This document shows, piece after piece, positions 44,623 through 53,255 of a stretch of 64,000 nucleotides of DNA. The translations under genes and the position numbers were made by a program. The notes below the pieces were generated by a model. That model did not search any database. It was not told the origin of the DNA and saw only the letters and a list, made by a program, of their open reading frames with translations. Within the stretch, counting starts at the first letter, position 1. Each line of letters starts with the position of its first letter. This DNA comes from Clostridium nigeriense (lineage in GTDB: Bacteria; Bacillota; Clostridia; Clostridiales; Clostridiaceae): positions 334,637-398,636 of the forward strand of contig NZ_LT575472.1 in the NCBI RefSeq assembly GCF_900086595.1, given 5' to 3'.

Positions 44623-45465
44623 ATGTCAAGTTGTTCAACTTGTCCAAGTCAAGAAAAATGTAGTTCAAAATTAACCCTTGGGCCTCAAGGGTGTGGAAAA
44701 TTACATCCAAAGTATGGAGTAATTAAAAATGTTATAGGAGTAATAAGTGGTAAAGGTGGAGTAGGAAAATCTACAGTTACAGGAATATTAGCTAGTACAT
44801 TAAGGAAAAAAGGATATAAGGTTGGGGTATTAGATGCTGATATTACAGGACCATCTATGCCAAGATTCTTTGGTATAAATGATAAGAGAGCTAATATAGA
44901 GCCTATAGATGAAAATAATTTTAAATACCATCCAGTGCTGTCAAAGGGTGGAGTTAAGGTTTTATCTATGAATCTACTTATTCCTAAAGAGGATGATCCT
45001 GTTGTATGGAGAGGTCCTATAGTAACTAGTGTCTTAACACAATTATTTACTGACACTGTTTGGGATGAATTAGATTACTTATTAATAGATATGCCACCAG
45101 GAACTTCAGATATAACTTTAACAGTTATGCAAAGCTTCCCTATTACTGAACTTATAATAGTATCAACTCCACAAGATATGGTATCAATGATAGTTAAAAA
45201 AGTTATAGCTATGGCTAATAAGATGCCAGTACCTATAAGAGGTGTTGTAGAGAATATGTCCTATATAAATTGTCCTGGATGCGATACTAAGATAAAGGTA
45301 TTTAGTAAAAAATCTGCAGAAGAGCATGCAGAATATCTTGGAGTGCCACTAATAGGAGAATTACCTATTAATATTGACTTAACTGAAGCTTTAGAAGAAG
45401 GAAATGCAGAAGAATATGTAATTAATAATGATTTATATTCATTAATTTTTGAAGGACTGTATTAA
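44623..45465 (+). CDS. Mrp/NBP35-family iron-sulfur carrier ATPase
   Basis: 280 residues from the ATG at 44623, nine bases after TAGGAGG; a GTG at 44614 overlaps that site and is rejected. N-terminal cysteines (SSCSTCPSQEKC) are followed by the deviant Walker A GVISGKGGVGKST, LDADITGPSMPRFFG, IDMPPGTSDITLTV and a C-terminal CPGC pair. These proteins carry Fe-S clusters to apo-enzymes. A ferredoxin gene 70 bases downstream fits that context. Confidence 0.9.
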   Translation: MSSCSTCPSQEKCSSKLTLGPQGCGKLHPKYGVIKNVIGVISGKGGVGKSTVTGILASTLRKKGYKVGVLDADITGPSMPRFFGINDKRANIEPIDENNFKYHPVLSKGGVKVLSMNLLIPKEDDPVVWRGPIVTSVLTQLFTDTVWDELDYLLIDMPPGTSDITLTVMQSFPITELIIVSTPQDMVSMIVKKVIAMANKMPVPIRGVVENMSYINCPGCDTKIKVFSKKSAEEHAEYLGVPLIGELPINIDLTEALEEGNAEEYVINNDLYSLIFEGLY

Positions 45466-45534
45466 TAAAAACACATAAAAGTTAAGCTTAAGGGAACAAT
45501 ATAATTGAATTAATTATGAAGAGGAGGAAATAGC

Positions 45535-45723
45535 ATGAAGGCTCATGTAGACAAAGATACTTGCATTGGTTGTGGTTTATGTCCATCTATTTGTGAAGCG
45601 GTATTTGAAATGGATGATGACGGAAAAGCTGTTGCTAAAAATCCAGATGTTCCTAGCGAAAATGAAGATGAAGCTAAGGATGCAGAGGCAAGTTGCCCAG
45701 TAAGCGCAATAAGTGTATCATAG
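45535..45723 (+). CDS. single-cluster [4Fe-4S] ferredoxin
   Basis: 62 residues. Ligands Cys10, Cys13 and Cys16 (CIGCGLC) and Cys54 (CP) fit one [4Fe-4S] cluster; Cys20 is the extra cysteine seen in such monocluster ferredoxins. The rest is acidic (EMDDDGKAV, SENEDEAKDAEA), typical of electron carriers. GAGGAGG precedes the ATG. It carries electrons in anaerobic metabolism; the partner is not known. Confidence 0.93.
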   Translation: MKAHVDKDTCIGCGLCPSICEAVFEMDDDGKAVAKNPDVPSENEDEAKDAEASCPVSAISVS

Positions 45724-45730
45724 AAAAAAA

Positions 45731-45758
45731 GATGCTTGTATCAAGCATCTTTTTTTAT
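45731..45758. terminator. bidirectional terminator
   Basis: GATGCTTG (45731-45738) pairs with CAAGCATC (45742-45749), flanked by an A-run and a T-run. It serves the ferredoxin gene and the convergent 45761 gene. Confidence 0.88.
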
Positions 45759-45760
45759 TT

Positions 45761-45961
45761 TTAAAAAAAATCAATTAATTTATCTTGTAGAATCTTAGGC
45801 CTATTACTTGGAGAATAACTAATATTATTAGAGTCTATATTTATAGTATCTCCTATATTTAAATAATTTGAGACCTGATTTAAAGGCATTTTTAATATAG
45901 TATCATCTTCCAAAGCAATGAAAACTTCAAAAAAATTATAATCAATTACCTTTCCTTTCAA
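45761..45961 (-). CDS. small hypothetical protein
   Basis: 66 residues from a TTG with AGGTGG eight bases upstream. A compact beta-type protein (KGKVIDYNFFEVFIALEDDT, MPLNQVSNYLNIGDTINID), resembling small domains that bind nucleic acid or metal, but I recognise no family. It lies between the ferredoxin terminator and the padR-degV unit on the same strand as the latter, possibly as its last gene. Confidence 0.6.
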   Translation of the reverse strand: MKGKVIDYNFFEVFIALEDDTILKMPLNQVSNYLNIGDTINIDSNNISYSPSNRPKILQDKLIDFF

Positions 45962-46028
45962 AATAACACCACCTATAAATTTATAGTGTTATTTTGCTCA
46001 CAAGATATAGTTTTAATTCAGTATATAG

Positions 46029-46490
46029 TTATTTATATAAATCTTTATATATAATTTTAAAAACTTTTAAAGATTCTTCTATTTTTGGCTTTAAGAGAGA
46101 TTTTCTAATTTCATACTCCTTAAGACCTTTTGGAGTAAGATAATAAATTTTTTGGAATTTTTTCTTAGGATCATCCCATTCTCCAATTATATATTCTTCC
46201 TTTTCAAGTTTTTTTAATAATGGATATATTCCTCCAGTACTTGGTATCCAAAGTCCATTAGTCTTTTCACCTATTTTAGTAGCAATATCATTTCCGTTAG
46301 ATGGACTAAGGCTAAGGATGTGGAGAACATAAATAGGTAACAGACCTTTTGTAAAAACTTGGCCAACAGATTCTTTTTCCTTTTGAATTTTTTTTAGTTC
46401 GGCAAGTTTTTCTTTATATTCTTGGTGTAGTCTTTTTTCTTCTTCTTTTATGTCTTCTATACTGCTTAAGTGAAGGTTAAATTCATCCAT
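46029..46490 (-). CDS. PadR-family regulator with N-terminal coiled coil
   Basis: 153 residues. A charged helix (about 8-42, EEEKRLHQEYKEKLAELKK) precedes a PadR winged helix (LLPIYVLHILSLSPSNGNDI, then WIPSTGGIYPLLKKLEKEEY with the wing RSKKFQKIYYLTPKGL-type region). PadR proteins normally have the coiled coil at the C-terminus, so the N-terminal helix is unusual. It starts one base after the degV stop and so is co-translated with it. Likely autoregulator of the palindromes upstream of degV. Confidence 0.85.
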   Translation of the reverse strand: MDEFNLHLSSIEDIKEEEKRLHQEYKEKLAELKKIQKEKESVGQVFTKGLLPIYVLHILSLSPSNGNDIATKIGEKTNGLWIPSTGGIYPLLKKLEKEEYIIGEWDDPKKKFQKIYYLTPKGLKEYEIRKSLLKPKIEESLKVFKIIYKDLYK

Positions 46491-46491
46491 A

Positions 46492-47337
46492 CTAATCTAC
46501 CTTTTGAATTGCTAGACCAAGTAAGCCAGGTCCTCCATGAACACCTAAGGCTGGACTGATTTGAGATATATCAAGACCTACAATGTTAGTTAAACCCTTT
46601 AAAGATTCTAAAAAACTTTTAGCCTCATTTAAAGCACCACCATGAAGTACCCAAACATTACAAGGACTTTCAGCAAGAGCTTCTTTTAATATACTTGTAA
46701 GCTTTGAAATAGATTGTTTTCTTCCTCTAGCCTTACAAACAGTATAATAAATACCTTCCTCATCAACTGTTACAATTGGTTTTAAGTTTAAAATATCACC
46801 TATTGTTCCGGCAATTCTACCTATTCTGCCACCTTTTTTTAAGTACTCTAACGTATTAACAGTAAAGTATCCACTTATGTTTTTTCTTATGCTTGGAAGT
46901 GCTTCAACTATTTCTTCAAAGCTTTTTCCACCTTCAATTAAATTAGCAACTTCCATTGCTACTATTCCTTCAGGCATAGCTAAAATTTTAGTGTCAAAAA
47001 CATGAGATGTTAAATTAGGATGATCTTCTAAGGCTAATCTTATAGAGTTAAAAGTTCCGGATAATCCACTAGAAATAGTTACAGCAATAACATGAGTATA
47101 TCCCTCATTTTCTAATGAAACTAATATATTATTCAAATCTTCTGTACTAGGAAGAGAAGTTTTTGGAATTTCTTTTTCTAAGTTGCTATAAATTTCATCA
47201 GCAGATATATCCACTTTATCCTTATACTCTCCATGAGAATAAGATATTCTAAGTGGAAGTAATTTTATATTTTTTTCCTTGATTGTCTCAAGAGATAAGT
47301 CACATGCGCTATCAACTATTAATGCTATTTTTTGCAT
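46492..47337 (-). CDS. DegV-family fatty-acid-binding protein
   Basis: 281 residues. It begins KIALIVDSACDLSLETIKEK, with the TSLPSTEDL motif that contacts the fatty acid carboxylate, VTISSGLSGTFNSIRLA and LEYLKKGGRIGRI. DegV (FakB) proteins present fatty acids to the FakA kinase for incorporation into phospholipids in Firmicutes; no kinase gene is in the window. AGGAGGATATTT precedes the ATG. It is the first gene of the degV-padR unit. Confidence 0.9.
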   Translation of the reverse strand: MQKIALIVDSACDLSLETIKEKNIKLLPLRISYSHGEYKDKVDISADEIYSNLEKEIPKTSLPSTEDLNNILVSLENEGYTHVIAVTISSGLSGTFNSIRLALEDHPNLTSHVFDTKILAMPEGIVAMEVANLIEGGKSFEEIVEALPSIRKNISGYFTVNTLEYLKKGGRIGRIAGTIGDILNLKPIVTVDEEGIYYTVCKARGRKQSISKLTSILKEALAESPCNVWVLHGGALNEAKSFLESLKGLTNIVGLDISQISPALGVHGGPGLLGLAIQKVD

Positions 47338-47397
47338 AAATATCCTCCTAATATATTGATAATAATTATAATGCTATTATATCATAACTAATAACAT

Positions 47398-47436
47398 TAT
47401 CAATATTGATATAGTTTTATATTATCAATATTGATA
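47398..47436. promoter_or_regulatory. paired palindromic operators upstream of degV
   Basis: TATCAATATTGATA occurs perfectly at 47398-47411 and again at 47423-47436 (25 bases apart), with a partial copy (ATATTGATAAT) near 47353. These lie between degV and nrdD. Binding by the PadR protein encoded in the degV operon is a natural hypothesis. The rest of the gap (47437-47631) contains no gene. Confidence 0.55.
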
Positions 47437-47631
47437 GTATAAATCCTTATTATAATAATGGAGGTTTGTCAAAAGGTAAATAAGAATGAAAAACCTTAAA
47501 TTAGAAATATATACCATATAAATTCGCTATAGCTATGTAATTCTTAGTTTTTATCAATTGAAAAGAATATTTTAAAGTAATATAATAAATACTAGTGTTA
47601 TACAATATATAGTATCTGGGAGGTATATATT

Positions 47632-49746
47632 ATGCTATATGTAGTGAAAAGGGATGGAAGGGAAGTTCCTTTTGATTCTATAAAAATATCTAATGCTATT
47701 AAAAAGGCTGGGTATGAAATAGGGGAAAAATTAAAGGAAAGCGAAGTATTAGAAATTGTACAAAAGACTATAAGTTATATTGAAGAGGAAGGGAAAGATA
47801 AAGTTACAGTTGAAGAAATTCAAAATATAGTAGAGAAGTCTTTAATTGATAAGGGGTATGAAAATATAAAACTTGTTTACTATAACTATAGAAGAGAAAG
47901 AACCAAAGTTAGAGAAATAAAGTCTGATTTAATGAAGGCTATTGAAAAAATAGGTATAGAAACAGATAGGGATAATGCAAATGTAGGTAACAATTTTAGT
48001 TCAAAGTTATTAAGAATAGCATCAGAGTCAAATAAGTGGCACAACTTATCGATGATGCCAAAGAAACTGGCAAAGGCTCATGAAAATGGAGATTTATATT
48101 TTCATGATTTAGATAGCTATAACTTAACTATTAATTGTCTTCACATACCAACTAAAGAGATTCTTGAGAATGGTTTTAATACTGGATATGGAACTATTAA
48201 GGCACCAAAGAGGATAGAAACTGCTGCAGAGCTTTCTTGTATTTTACTTCAGTCATCACAAAATGATATGTTTGGTGGTCAATCACATCCAGATTTTGAT
48301 AATGATTTATCTATATTTATCGAACCAACAAGAAAAGAAATAAGAAAAGAGCTTCATGAATTAAAAATTGATGAAGAAAGAATTGAAGATTTAACTGAAA
48401 AAAGATTAAGAAGTAGAGTTCATCAAGCTATGCAAGGTATTGTATATAATTTAAATACAATGCACTCTAGAGCTGGTTCTCAAGTTCCATTTAGCTCTAT
48501 TAATTTGGGAATACCAAATTCAGATGATGCTGCATTAATTTGTGAGGTTTTCTTAAAGGAATATGAAAAGGGGTTAGGTAAGGGTGAGCAACCTATATTT
48601 CCTAATATAATTTTCAGAGTTAAAGAGGGAGTAAATAGAGAACCTCAAGATAAATATTATTATTTATATCAGCTAGCTTGTGAAGTTGCAGCCAAAAGGA
48701 TGAATCCAACTTTTATGAATATAGATGCAGATTTTAATAAGGAATATTATGATATGGGATATATGCCAGCAACTATGGGGTGTAGAACTTATTTAATGAA
48801 GAACGTTAATGGTGAACCTGGGTGCAAAGGAAGAGGGAATATAGCACCAGTAACAATTAATTTACCTAGAATAGGGATGCAGGCAAAAGGAAACCTAGAT
48901 GAGTTTTTCAATATATTAGATGAAAGGTTAGGCTTAGCAAAAGAGTCATTACTTCATAGATATAGCGTATTAAAGAAGCTTAAAGTGAAAGATTTACCTT
49001 TTGTAGCAGGTCAAGGACTTCTAAAGGGATCAGAAGGTTTATCTCAAGAAGATTCAATTGAGCCAGTAATTAAACAAGGAACTTGGGGAATTGGATTTAT
49101 TGGTTTAGCAGAAACATTGATTGCTTTGGTAGGGAATCATCATGGAGAAAGCGCTGAAGCAAAGGAATTAGGATTAAAAATAGTTACTCACATAAGAGAG
49201 TTTATAGATAGAACTACAGAAGAAACTAGTTTGAATTGGAGCTGTTATGCTACTCCTGCTGAAGGACTATCAGGTAAATTTATAAAGCAGGATAAAAAGA
49301 TATTTGGAATAATAGAGGGAATAACGGATAAGGATTATTACACTAATAGCTTCCATGTTCCAGTTAAGTTTCCTATATCTATAAAGGATAAGATAGAAAT
49401 AGAAGCACCTTACCATAAGCTTTGTAATGCAGGACATATTAGCTATATAGAAGTAGATGATAGACCTTCAGGAGAAGTTATAATGGATATATTAAATTAT
49501 GCTTATAAGAATACAAATATAAGCTACTTAGGAGTTAACTTTCATATAAGATATTGTAAAAACTGTGGAGAATATTTAAATAGTAATGAAAGAAAATGTC
49601 CTAAATGTAATAGCGAAGACATCCAAGGAGTTTCTAGGGTTACTGGATACTTAAGTTTAGATGAGAGATTTGGTCCAGGAAAGTATGAGGAAAGAGCAGA
49701 TAGAATTTCCCATTCTGGAAATAAGAAAAATTATAGTATGGTTTAG
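47632..49746 (+). CDS. nrdD: anaerobic (class III) ribonucleoside-triphosphate reductase
   Basis: 704 residues. N-terminal ATP-cone (about 1-90, starting MLYVVKRDGREVPFD), a large barrel with MHSRAGSQVPFSSIN, a Zn site with CKNCG and CPKC, and the glycyl-radical motif RVTGYL (Gly672) near the C-terminus. It reduces NTPs to dNTPs without oxygen; NrdG makes its radical. nrdG lies nearly 5 kb downstream, with other genes between, so the pair is split. CTGGGAGG precedes the ATG. Confidence 0.95.
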   Translation: MLYVVKRDGREVPFDSIKISNAIKKAGYEIGEKLKESEVLEIVQKTISYIEEEGKDKVTVEEIQNIVEKSLIDKGYENIKLVYYNYRRERTKVREIKSDLMKAIEKIGIETDRDNANVGNNFSSKLLRIASESNKWHNLSMMPKKLAKAHENGDLYFHDLDSYNLTINCLHIPTKEILENGFNTGYGTIKAPKRIETAAELSCILLQSSQNDMFGGQSHPDFDNDLSIFIEPTRKEIRKELHELKIDEERIEDLTEKRLRSRVHQAMQGIVYNLNTMHSRAGSQVPFSSINLGIPNSDDAALICEVFLKEYEKGLGKGEQPIFPNIIFRVKEGVNREPQDKYYYLYQLACEVAAKRMNPTFMNIDADFNKEYYDMGYMPATMGCRTYLMKNVNGEPGCKGRGNIAPVTINLPRIGMQAKGNLDEFFNILDERLGLAKESLLHRYSVLKKLKVKDLPFVAGQGLLKGSEGLSQEDSIEPVIKQGTWGIGFIGLAETLIALVGNHHGESAEAKELGLKIVTHIREFIDRTTEETSLNWSCYATPAEGLSGKFIKQDKKIFGIIEGITDKDYYTNSFHVPVKFPISIKDKIEIEAPYHKLCNAGHISYIEVDDRPSGEVIMDILNYAYKNTNISYLGVNFHIRYCKNCGEYLNSNERKCPKCNSEDIQGVSRVTGYLSLDERFGPGKYEERADRISHSGNKKNYSMV

Positions 49747-49757
49747 TGCATAAATAT

Positions 49758-49806
49758 AAACGGCAAGAGAGTTTTTTTAAAAAAACAATCTTGCCGTTTT
49801 GTTTTT
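49758..49806 (+). terminator. terminator of nrdD
   Basis: AAACGGCAAGA (49758-49768) pairs with TCTTGCCGTTT (49788-49798), with an A/T inner stem and a T-run after it. The rest of the gap to 50051 is AT-rich DNA with a possible -10 near 49959 and no gene. Confidence 0.8.
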
Positions 49807-50051
49807 AGTATGCAAGATTTTTTATTTTTATTGCAGAAATTTGTAAAAAATTCATTTAAAAAATTATTTTACAAGAAAAAACTGAAATAATTTAAAAAAA
49901 ACTTGCAATTTTTATAAAAATCACAGTGGTTTTACTTGTTTGAAATTACTATATATGGTAAAATAATTATTAATAATTTATGAAAAAATGAATTTTCATT
50001 GGGGCAAGCTATTTAGCAAAAAGTAATAAATTGTATTAGAGGGGGAAGCTT

Positions 50052-51215
50052 ATGGCAATTAAAAATGTTAAAAGTGGCAAGGAAATTTTTATTGTAGACA
50101 CTACATTAAGAGATGGAGAACAAACAGCTGGAGTTGTTTTTGCTAATGATGAAAAAATAGCAATTGCTAGTATGTTAAGTGATCTTGGAGTTGACCAACT
50201 AGAAGTAGGAATTCCAACTATGGGGGGAGACGAAAAGGAAGCTATCAAGAGAATTGTAAAGAGAAATTTAAAATCTAGTATTATGGCTTGGAATAGAGCA
50301 GTAATAAAGGATATAGAAGAATCTATTGACTGCGGAGTAGATGCAGTAGCCATTTCTATTTCGGTTTCAGATATCCATATCCAACATAAGCTAAAGACAT
50401 CTAGAGAATGGGTATTAGAAAATATGGTCAAATCAGTTGAATTTGCAAAGAAAAATGGTCTATATGTTTCTGTAAATGGGGAAGATGCATCAAGAGCAGA
50501 TAGAGAGTTTTTGGTTGAATTTATTGAAACTGCAAAACAAGCTGGAGCAGATAGATTTAGATATTGTGATACAGTTGGAATAATGGAGCCCTTTAAAGTG
50601 TGTAAAGATATAGAGTATCTTTATGAAAAAACTAAATTTGACATAGAAATGCATACCCATAATGATTTTGGCATGGCAACTGCAAATGCCATAGCTGGTA
50701 TTAGAGGTGGAGCTTCTCATGTTGGGGTAACTGTTAATGGGCTTGGAGAAAGAGCTGGTAATGCTGCATTAGAAGAAGTCTTAATGGCATTAATGTTTGT
50801 GTATAACTATGAAGGAAATATAGATACAATTATGTTTAGGGAAGTTTCTGAATATGTATCAAGGGCATCAGGTAGAATACTTCCAGCTTGGAAGGCCATA
50901 GTTGGGGATAATATGTTTGCTCATGAATCAGGTATTCATGCAGATGGAGCAATAAAAAATCCTAAGAATTATGAGGCTTTTGATCCAGGGATAGTTGGAC
51001 TTGAAAGGCAAATAGTTATAGGAAAGCATTCGGGAAAAGCTGGAATAGTAAATAAATTTAAAGAGTATGGCATTGATTTAGATGACGTTTCTGCTCAAGG
51101 AGTACTTGAAATGGTTAGAGCCACTTCAGTAAGACTTAAGAGAAGTCTATTTGATAAGGAGCTTGTACAAATATATAAAGAATTTTTAAGATTAAAAGAA
51201 GAAAAAGTTAATTAG
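50052..51215 (+). CDS. homocitrate synthase / Re-citrate synthase-family enzyme
   Basis: 387 residues, DRE-TIM metallolyase family. The N-terminal FIVDTTLRDGEQTAGV, metal-binding HTHNDFG and GLGERAGNAALEEV are clear. The family covers homocitrate synthase (NifV), isopropylmalate synthase and the Re-citrate synthase of clostridia. Size and the last motif fit NifV, but aconitase follows 19 bases later and no nitrogenase gene is present, so citrate formation from oxaloacetate and acetyl-CoA is plausible. AGAGGGGGAAG precedes the ATG. Confidence 0.8.
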   Translation: MAIKNVKSGKEIFIVDTTLRDGEQTAGVVFANDEKIAIASMLSDLGVDQLEVGIPTMGGDEKEAIKRIVKRNLKSSIMAWNRAVIKDIEESIDCGVDAVAISISVSDIHIQHKLKTSREWVLENMVKSVEFAKKNGLYVSVNGEDASRADREFLVEFIETAKQAGADRFRYCDTVGIMEPFKVCKDIEYLYEKTKFDIEMHTHNDFGMATANAIAGIRGGASHVGVTVNGLGERAGNAALEEVLMALMFVYNYEGNIDTIMFREVSEYVSRASGRILPAWKAIVGDNMFAHESGIHADGAIKNPKNYEAFDPGIVGLERQIVIGKHSGKAGIVNKFKEYGIDLDDVSAQGVLEMVRATSVRLKRSLFDKELVQIYKEFLRLKEEKVN

Positions 51216-51234
51216 TTAAAGGGGGCTATAAATA

Positions 51235-53157
51235 ATGGGGGATAATTTAGTTTATAAGGTACTAAAAAGTCACTTAGTTGAAGGAACAATTGAAACAGGA
51301 AAAGAAATAGGAATTAAAATAGATAGAACCTTAACTCAGGACTCAACAGGTACTATGGCGTATTTACAGTTAGAAGCTATGGGAATAGATAAGGTTAAAA
51401 CAAAAAAATCTGTGGCATTTATAGACCACAATATGTTACAACAAGGGTTTGAAAATGCTGATGACCATAAATTTATACAAACTGTAGCGTCAAAATATGG
51501 CGTTTATTTTTCAAAGCCAGGTAATGGTATATGTCACCAAGTGTTTTTAGAAAGATTTTCAGTACCAGGAGATACCCTTATAGGTTCAGATAGTCACACC
51601 CCAACGGCTGGTGGTGTCGGTATGCTTGCTATGGGAGCAGGTGGATTGGATGTTGCGTTAGCTATGGGGGGAGGAGCATATTATATAAATACCCCTAAGG
51701 TATGCAAAATAAATTTAACAGGAAAACTACAACCAATGGTAGCTGCAAAGGATATTATATTAGAAGTTTTAAGGAAGCTAACAGTTAAGGGTGGAGTTTC
51801 TAGGGTTTTTGAGTATTCTGGTGATGGGGTAAAAACACTTTCAGTACCAGAAAGAGCTACTATTACTAATATGGGAGCAGAGCTTGGTGCAACCACTTCA
51901 ATTTTCCCAAGTGATGAAAAGACATTAGAATATTTTAAAGCTCAAGGAAGAGAAGAAGATTGGATTGAGTTTAAACCAGATGAAGATGCAGTCTATGACG
52001 AAGAAGTAACTATAAATCTAAATGATCTTAAACCTTTAGCTGCAAAGCCTCATAGTCCAGATAACGTTGAAGAGGTTGAAAGTATAGGAAAAATTAAAGT
52101 AGATCAAGTAGCAATTGGAAGTTGTACTAACTCTTCTTATGAAGATTTAATGAAGGTAGCAAAAATATTAAAGGGTAAAAAGGTTCATAGTGATGTTAGC
52201 TTAGTAATAGCTCCTGGCTCAAGACAAGTTATGGAGATGATTGCTAGAAATGGTGCTTTAGGAGACATTATAAGTGCTGGAGGAAGAATATTAGAAAACT
52301 CATGTGGACCATGTATTGGAATGGGTCAAGCACCTGGAACTAATGGGGTATCATTAAGAACCTTTAATAGAAACTTTTATGGAAGAAGCGGAACCTTATC
52401 AGCAAAAGTCTATTTAGTAAGTCCAGAAACAGCGGCTGTTTCTGCAATAAATGGATTTTTGACAGATCCAAGAGAGTGTGATATAGATATTAAGGTAGAA
52501 ATGCCAAAGGAATTTTTAATAGATGACTCAATGATAATAAAACCTGCTGATAATGGAGAATCGGTAGAAGTAGTAAGAGGACCTAATATTAAGCCTTTTC
52601 CAATAAATAAGGCCTTAGGTGCAGATATATTAGGAAAAGTGTTAATAAAGGTAGAAGATAATATCACTACAGATCATATTATGCCTTCAAATTCAAAGTT
52701 ACTTCCATTTAGGTCAAATATACCTTATTTAGCTGAATATTGTTTTAATACAGTAGATGAGGAATTTCCTAAACGTGCAAAAGAAAATAATGGGGGAATA
52801 ATAGTAGCAGGAAACAATTATGGACAGGGGTCAAGTAGAGAACATGCAGCATTAGCACCATTATATTTAGGTGTTAGAGCTGTAATAGCAAAATCTTTTG
52901 CTAGAATTCATAAAGCAAATCTTATTAATAATGGAATAATACCAATGGAATTTGAAGCGGAGGTTGATTATGATAAGGTTAAGCTTTTAGATGAACTTTT
53001 ATTAACTGATATACAATCTGCTTTAGCTAACGGGAAGGCTATGATTAAGAATGTAACTAATGGAACTTTCTTTAATGTATATATCAATTTATCAGAAAAA
53101 GAAATTGAAGTAATAAAAGCTGGTGGAAGATTAAATTATGTTAAGATAAAAGGGTAA
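51235..53157 (+). CDS. aconitate hydratase
   Basis: 640 residues of the shorter aconitase type. It has the first [4Fe-4S] ligand in GSCTNSS, the other two in SCGPCIG, the LIGSDSHTPTAGG motif and a C-terminal swivel domain with GNNYGQGSSREHAAL. It isomerises citrate to isocitrate. With the gene before it, it forms the oxidative start of a partial TCA branch toward glutamate. No isocitrate dehydrogenase lies downstream. TTAAAGGGGGC precedes the ATG. Confidence 0.93.
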   Translation: MGDNLVYKVLKSHLVEGTIETGKEIGIKIDRTLTQDSTGTMAYLQLEAMGIDKVKTKKSVAFIDHNMLQQGFENADDHKFIQTVASKYGVYFSKPGNGICHQVFLERFSVPGDTLIGSDSHTPTAGGVGMLAMGAGGLDVALAMGGGAYYINTPKVCKINLTGKLQPMVAAKDIILEVLRKLTVKGGVSRVFEYSGDGVKTLSVPERATITNMGAELGATTSIFPSDEKTLEYFKAQGREEDWIEFKPDEDAVYDEEVTINLNDLKPLAAKPHSPDNVEEVESIGKIKVDQVAIGSCTNSSYEDLMKVAKILKGKKVHSDVSLVIAPGSRQVMEMIARNGALGDIISAGGRILENSCGPCIGMGQAPGTNGVSLRTFNRNFYGRSGTLSAKVYLVSPETAAVSAINGFLTDPRECDIDIKVEMPKEFLIDDSMIIKPADNGESVEVVRGPNIKPFPINKALGADILGKVLIKVEDNITTDHIMPSNSKLLPFRSNIPYLAEYCFNTVDEEFPKRAKENNGGIIVAGNNYGQGSSREHAALAPLYLGVRAVIAKSFARIHKANLINNGIIPMEFEAEVDYDKVKLLDELLLTDIQSALANGKAMIKNVTNGTFFNVYINLSEKEIEVIKAGGRLNYVKIKG

Positions 53158-53169
53158 ACTTTATATACT

Positions 53170-53206
53170 CAGCATGTAAAAGACAGATTTTACATGCTGT
53201 TTTTTA
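53170..53206 (+). terminator. terminator of the aconitase operon
   Basis: CAGCATGTAAAA (53170-53181) pairs perfectly with TTTTACATGCTG (53188-53199), then seven T. Confidence 0.9.
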
Positions 53207-53255
53207 TTATATATAATTATAATAAAGGGAATAGGGAGGAAAAAAAGGAGAATTT

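Noticed and set aside
50052..51215. Assignment as NifV
   Set aside because: No nitrogenase genes nearby and aconitase directly follows, so the call was kept at family level.
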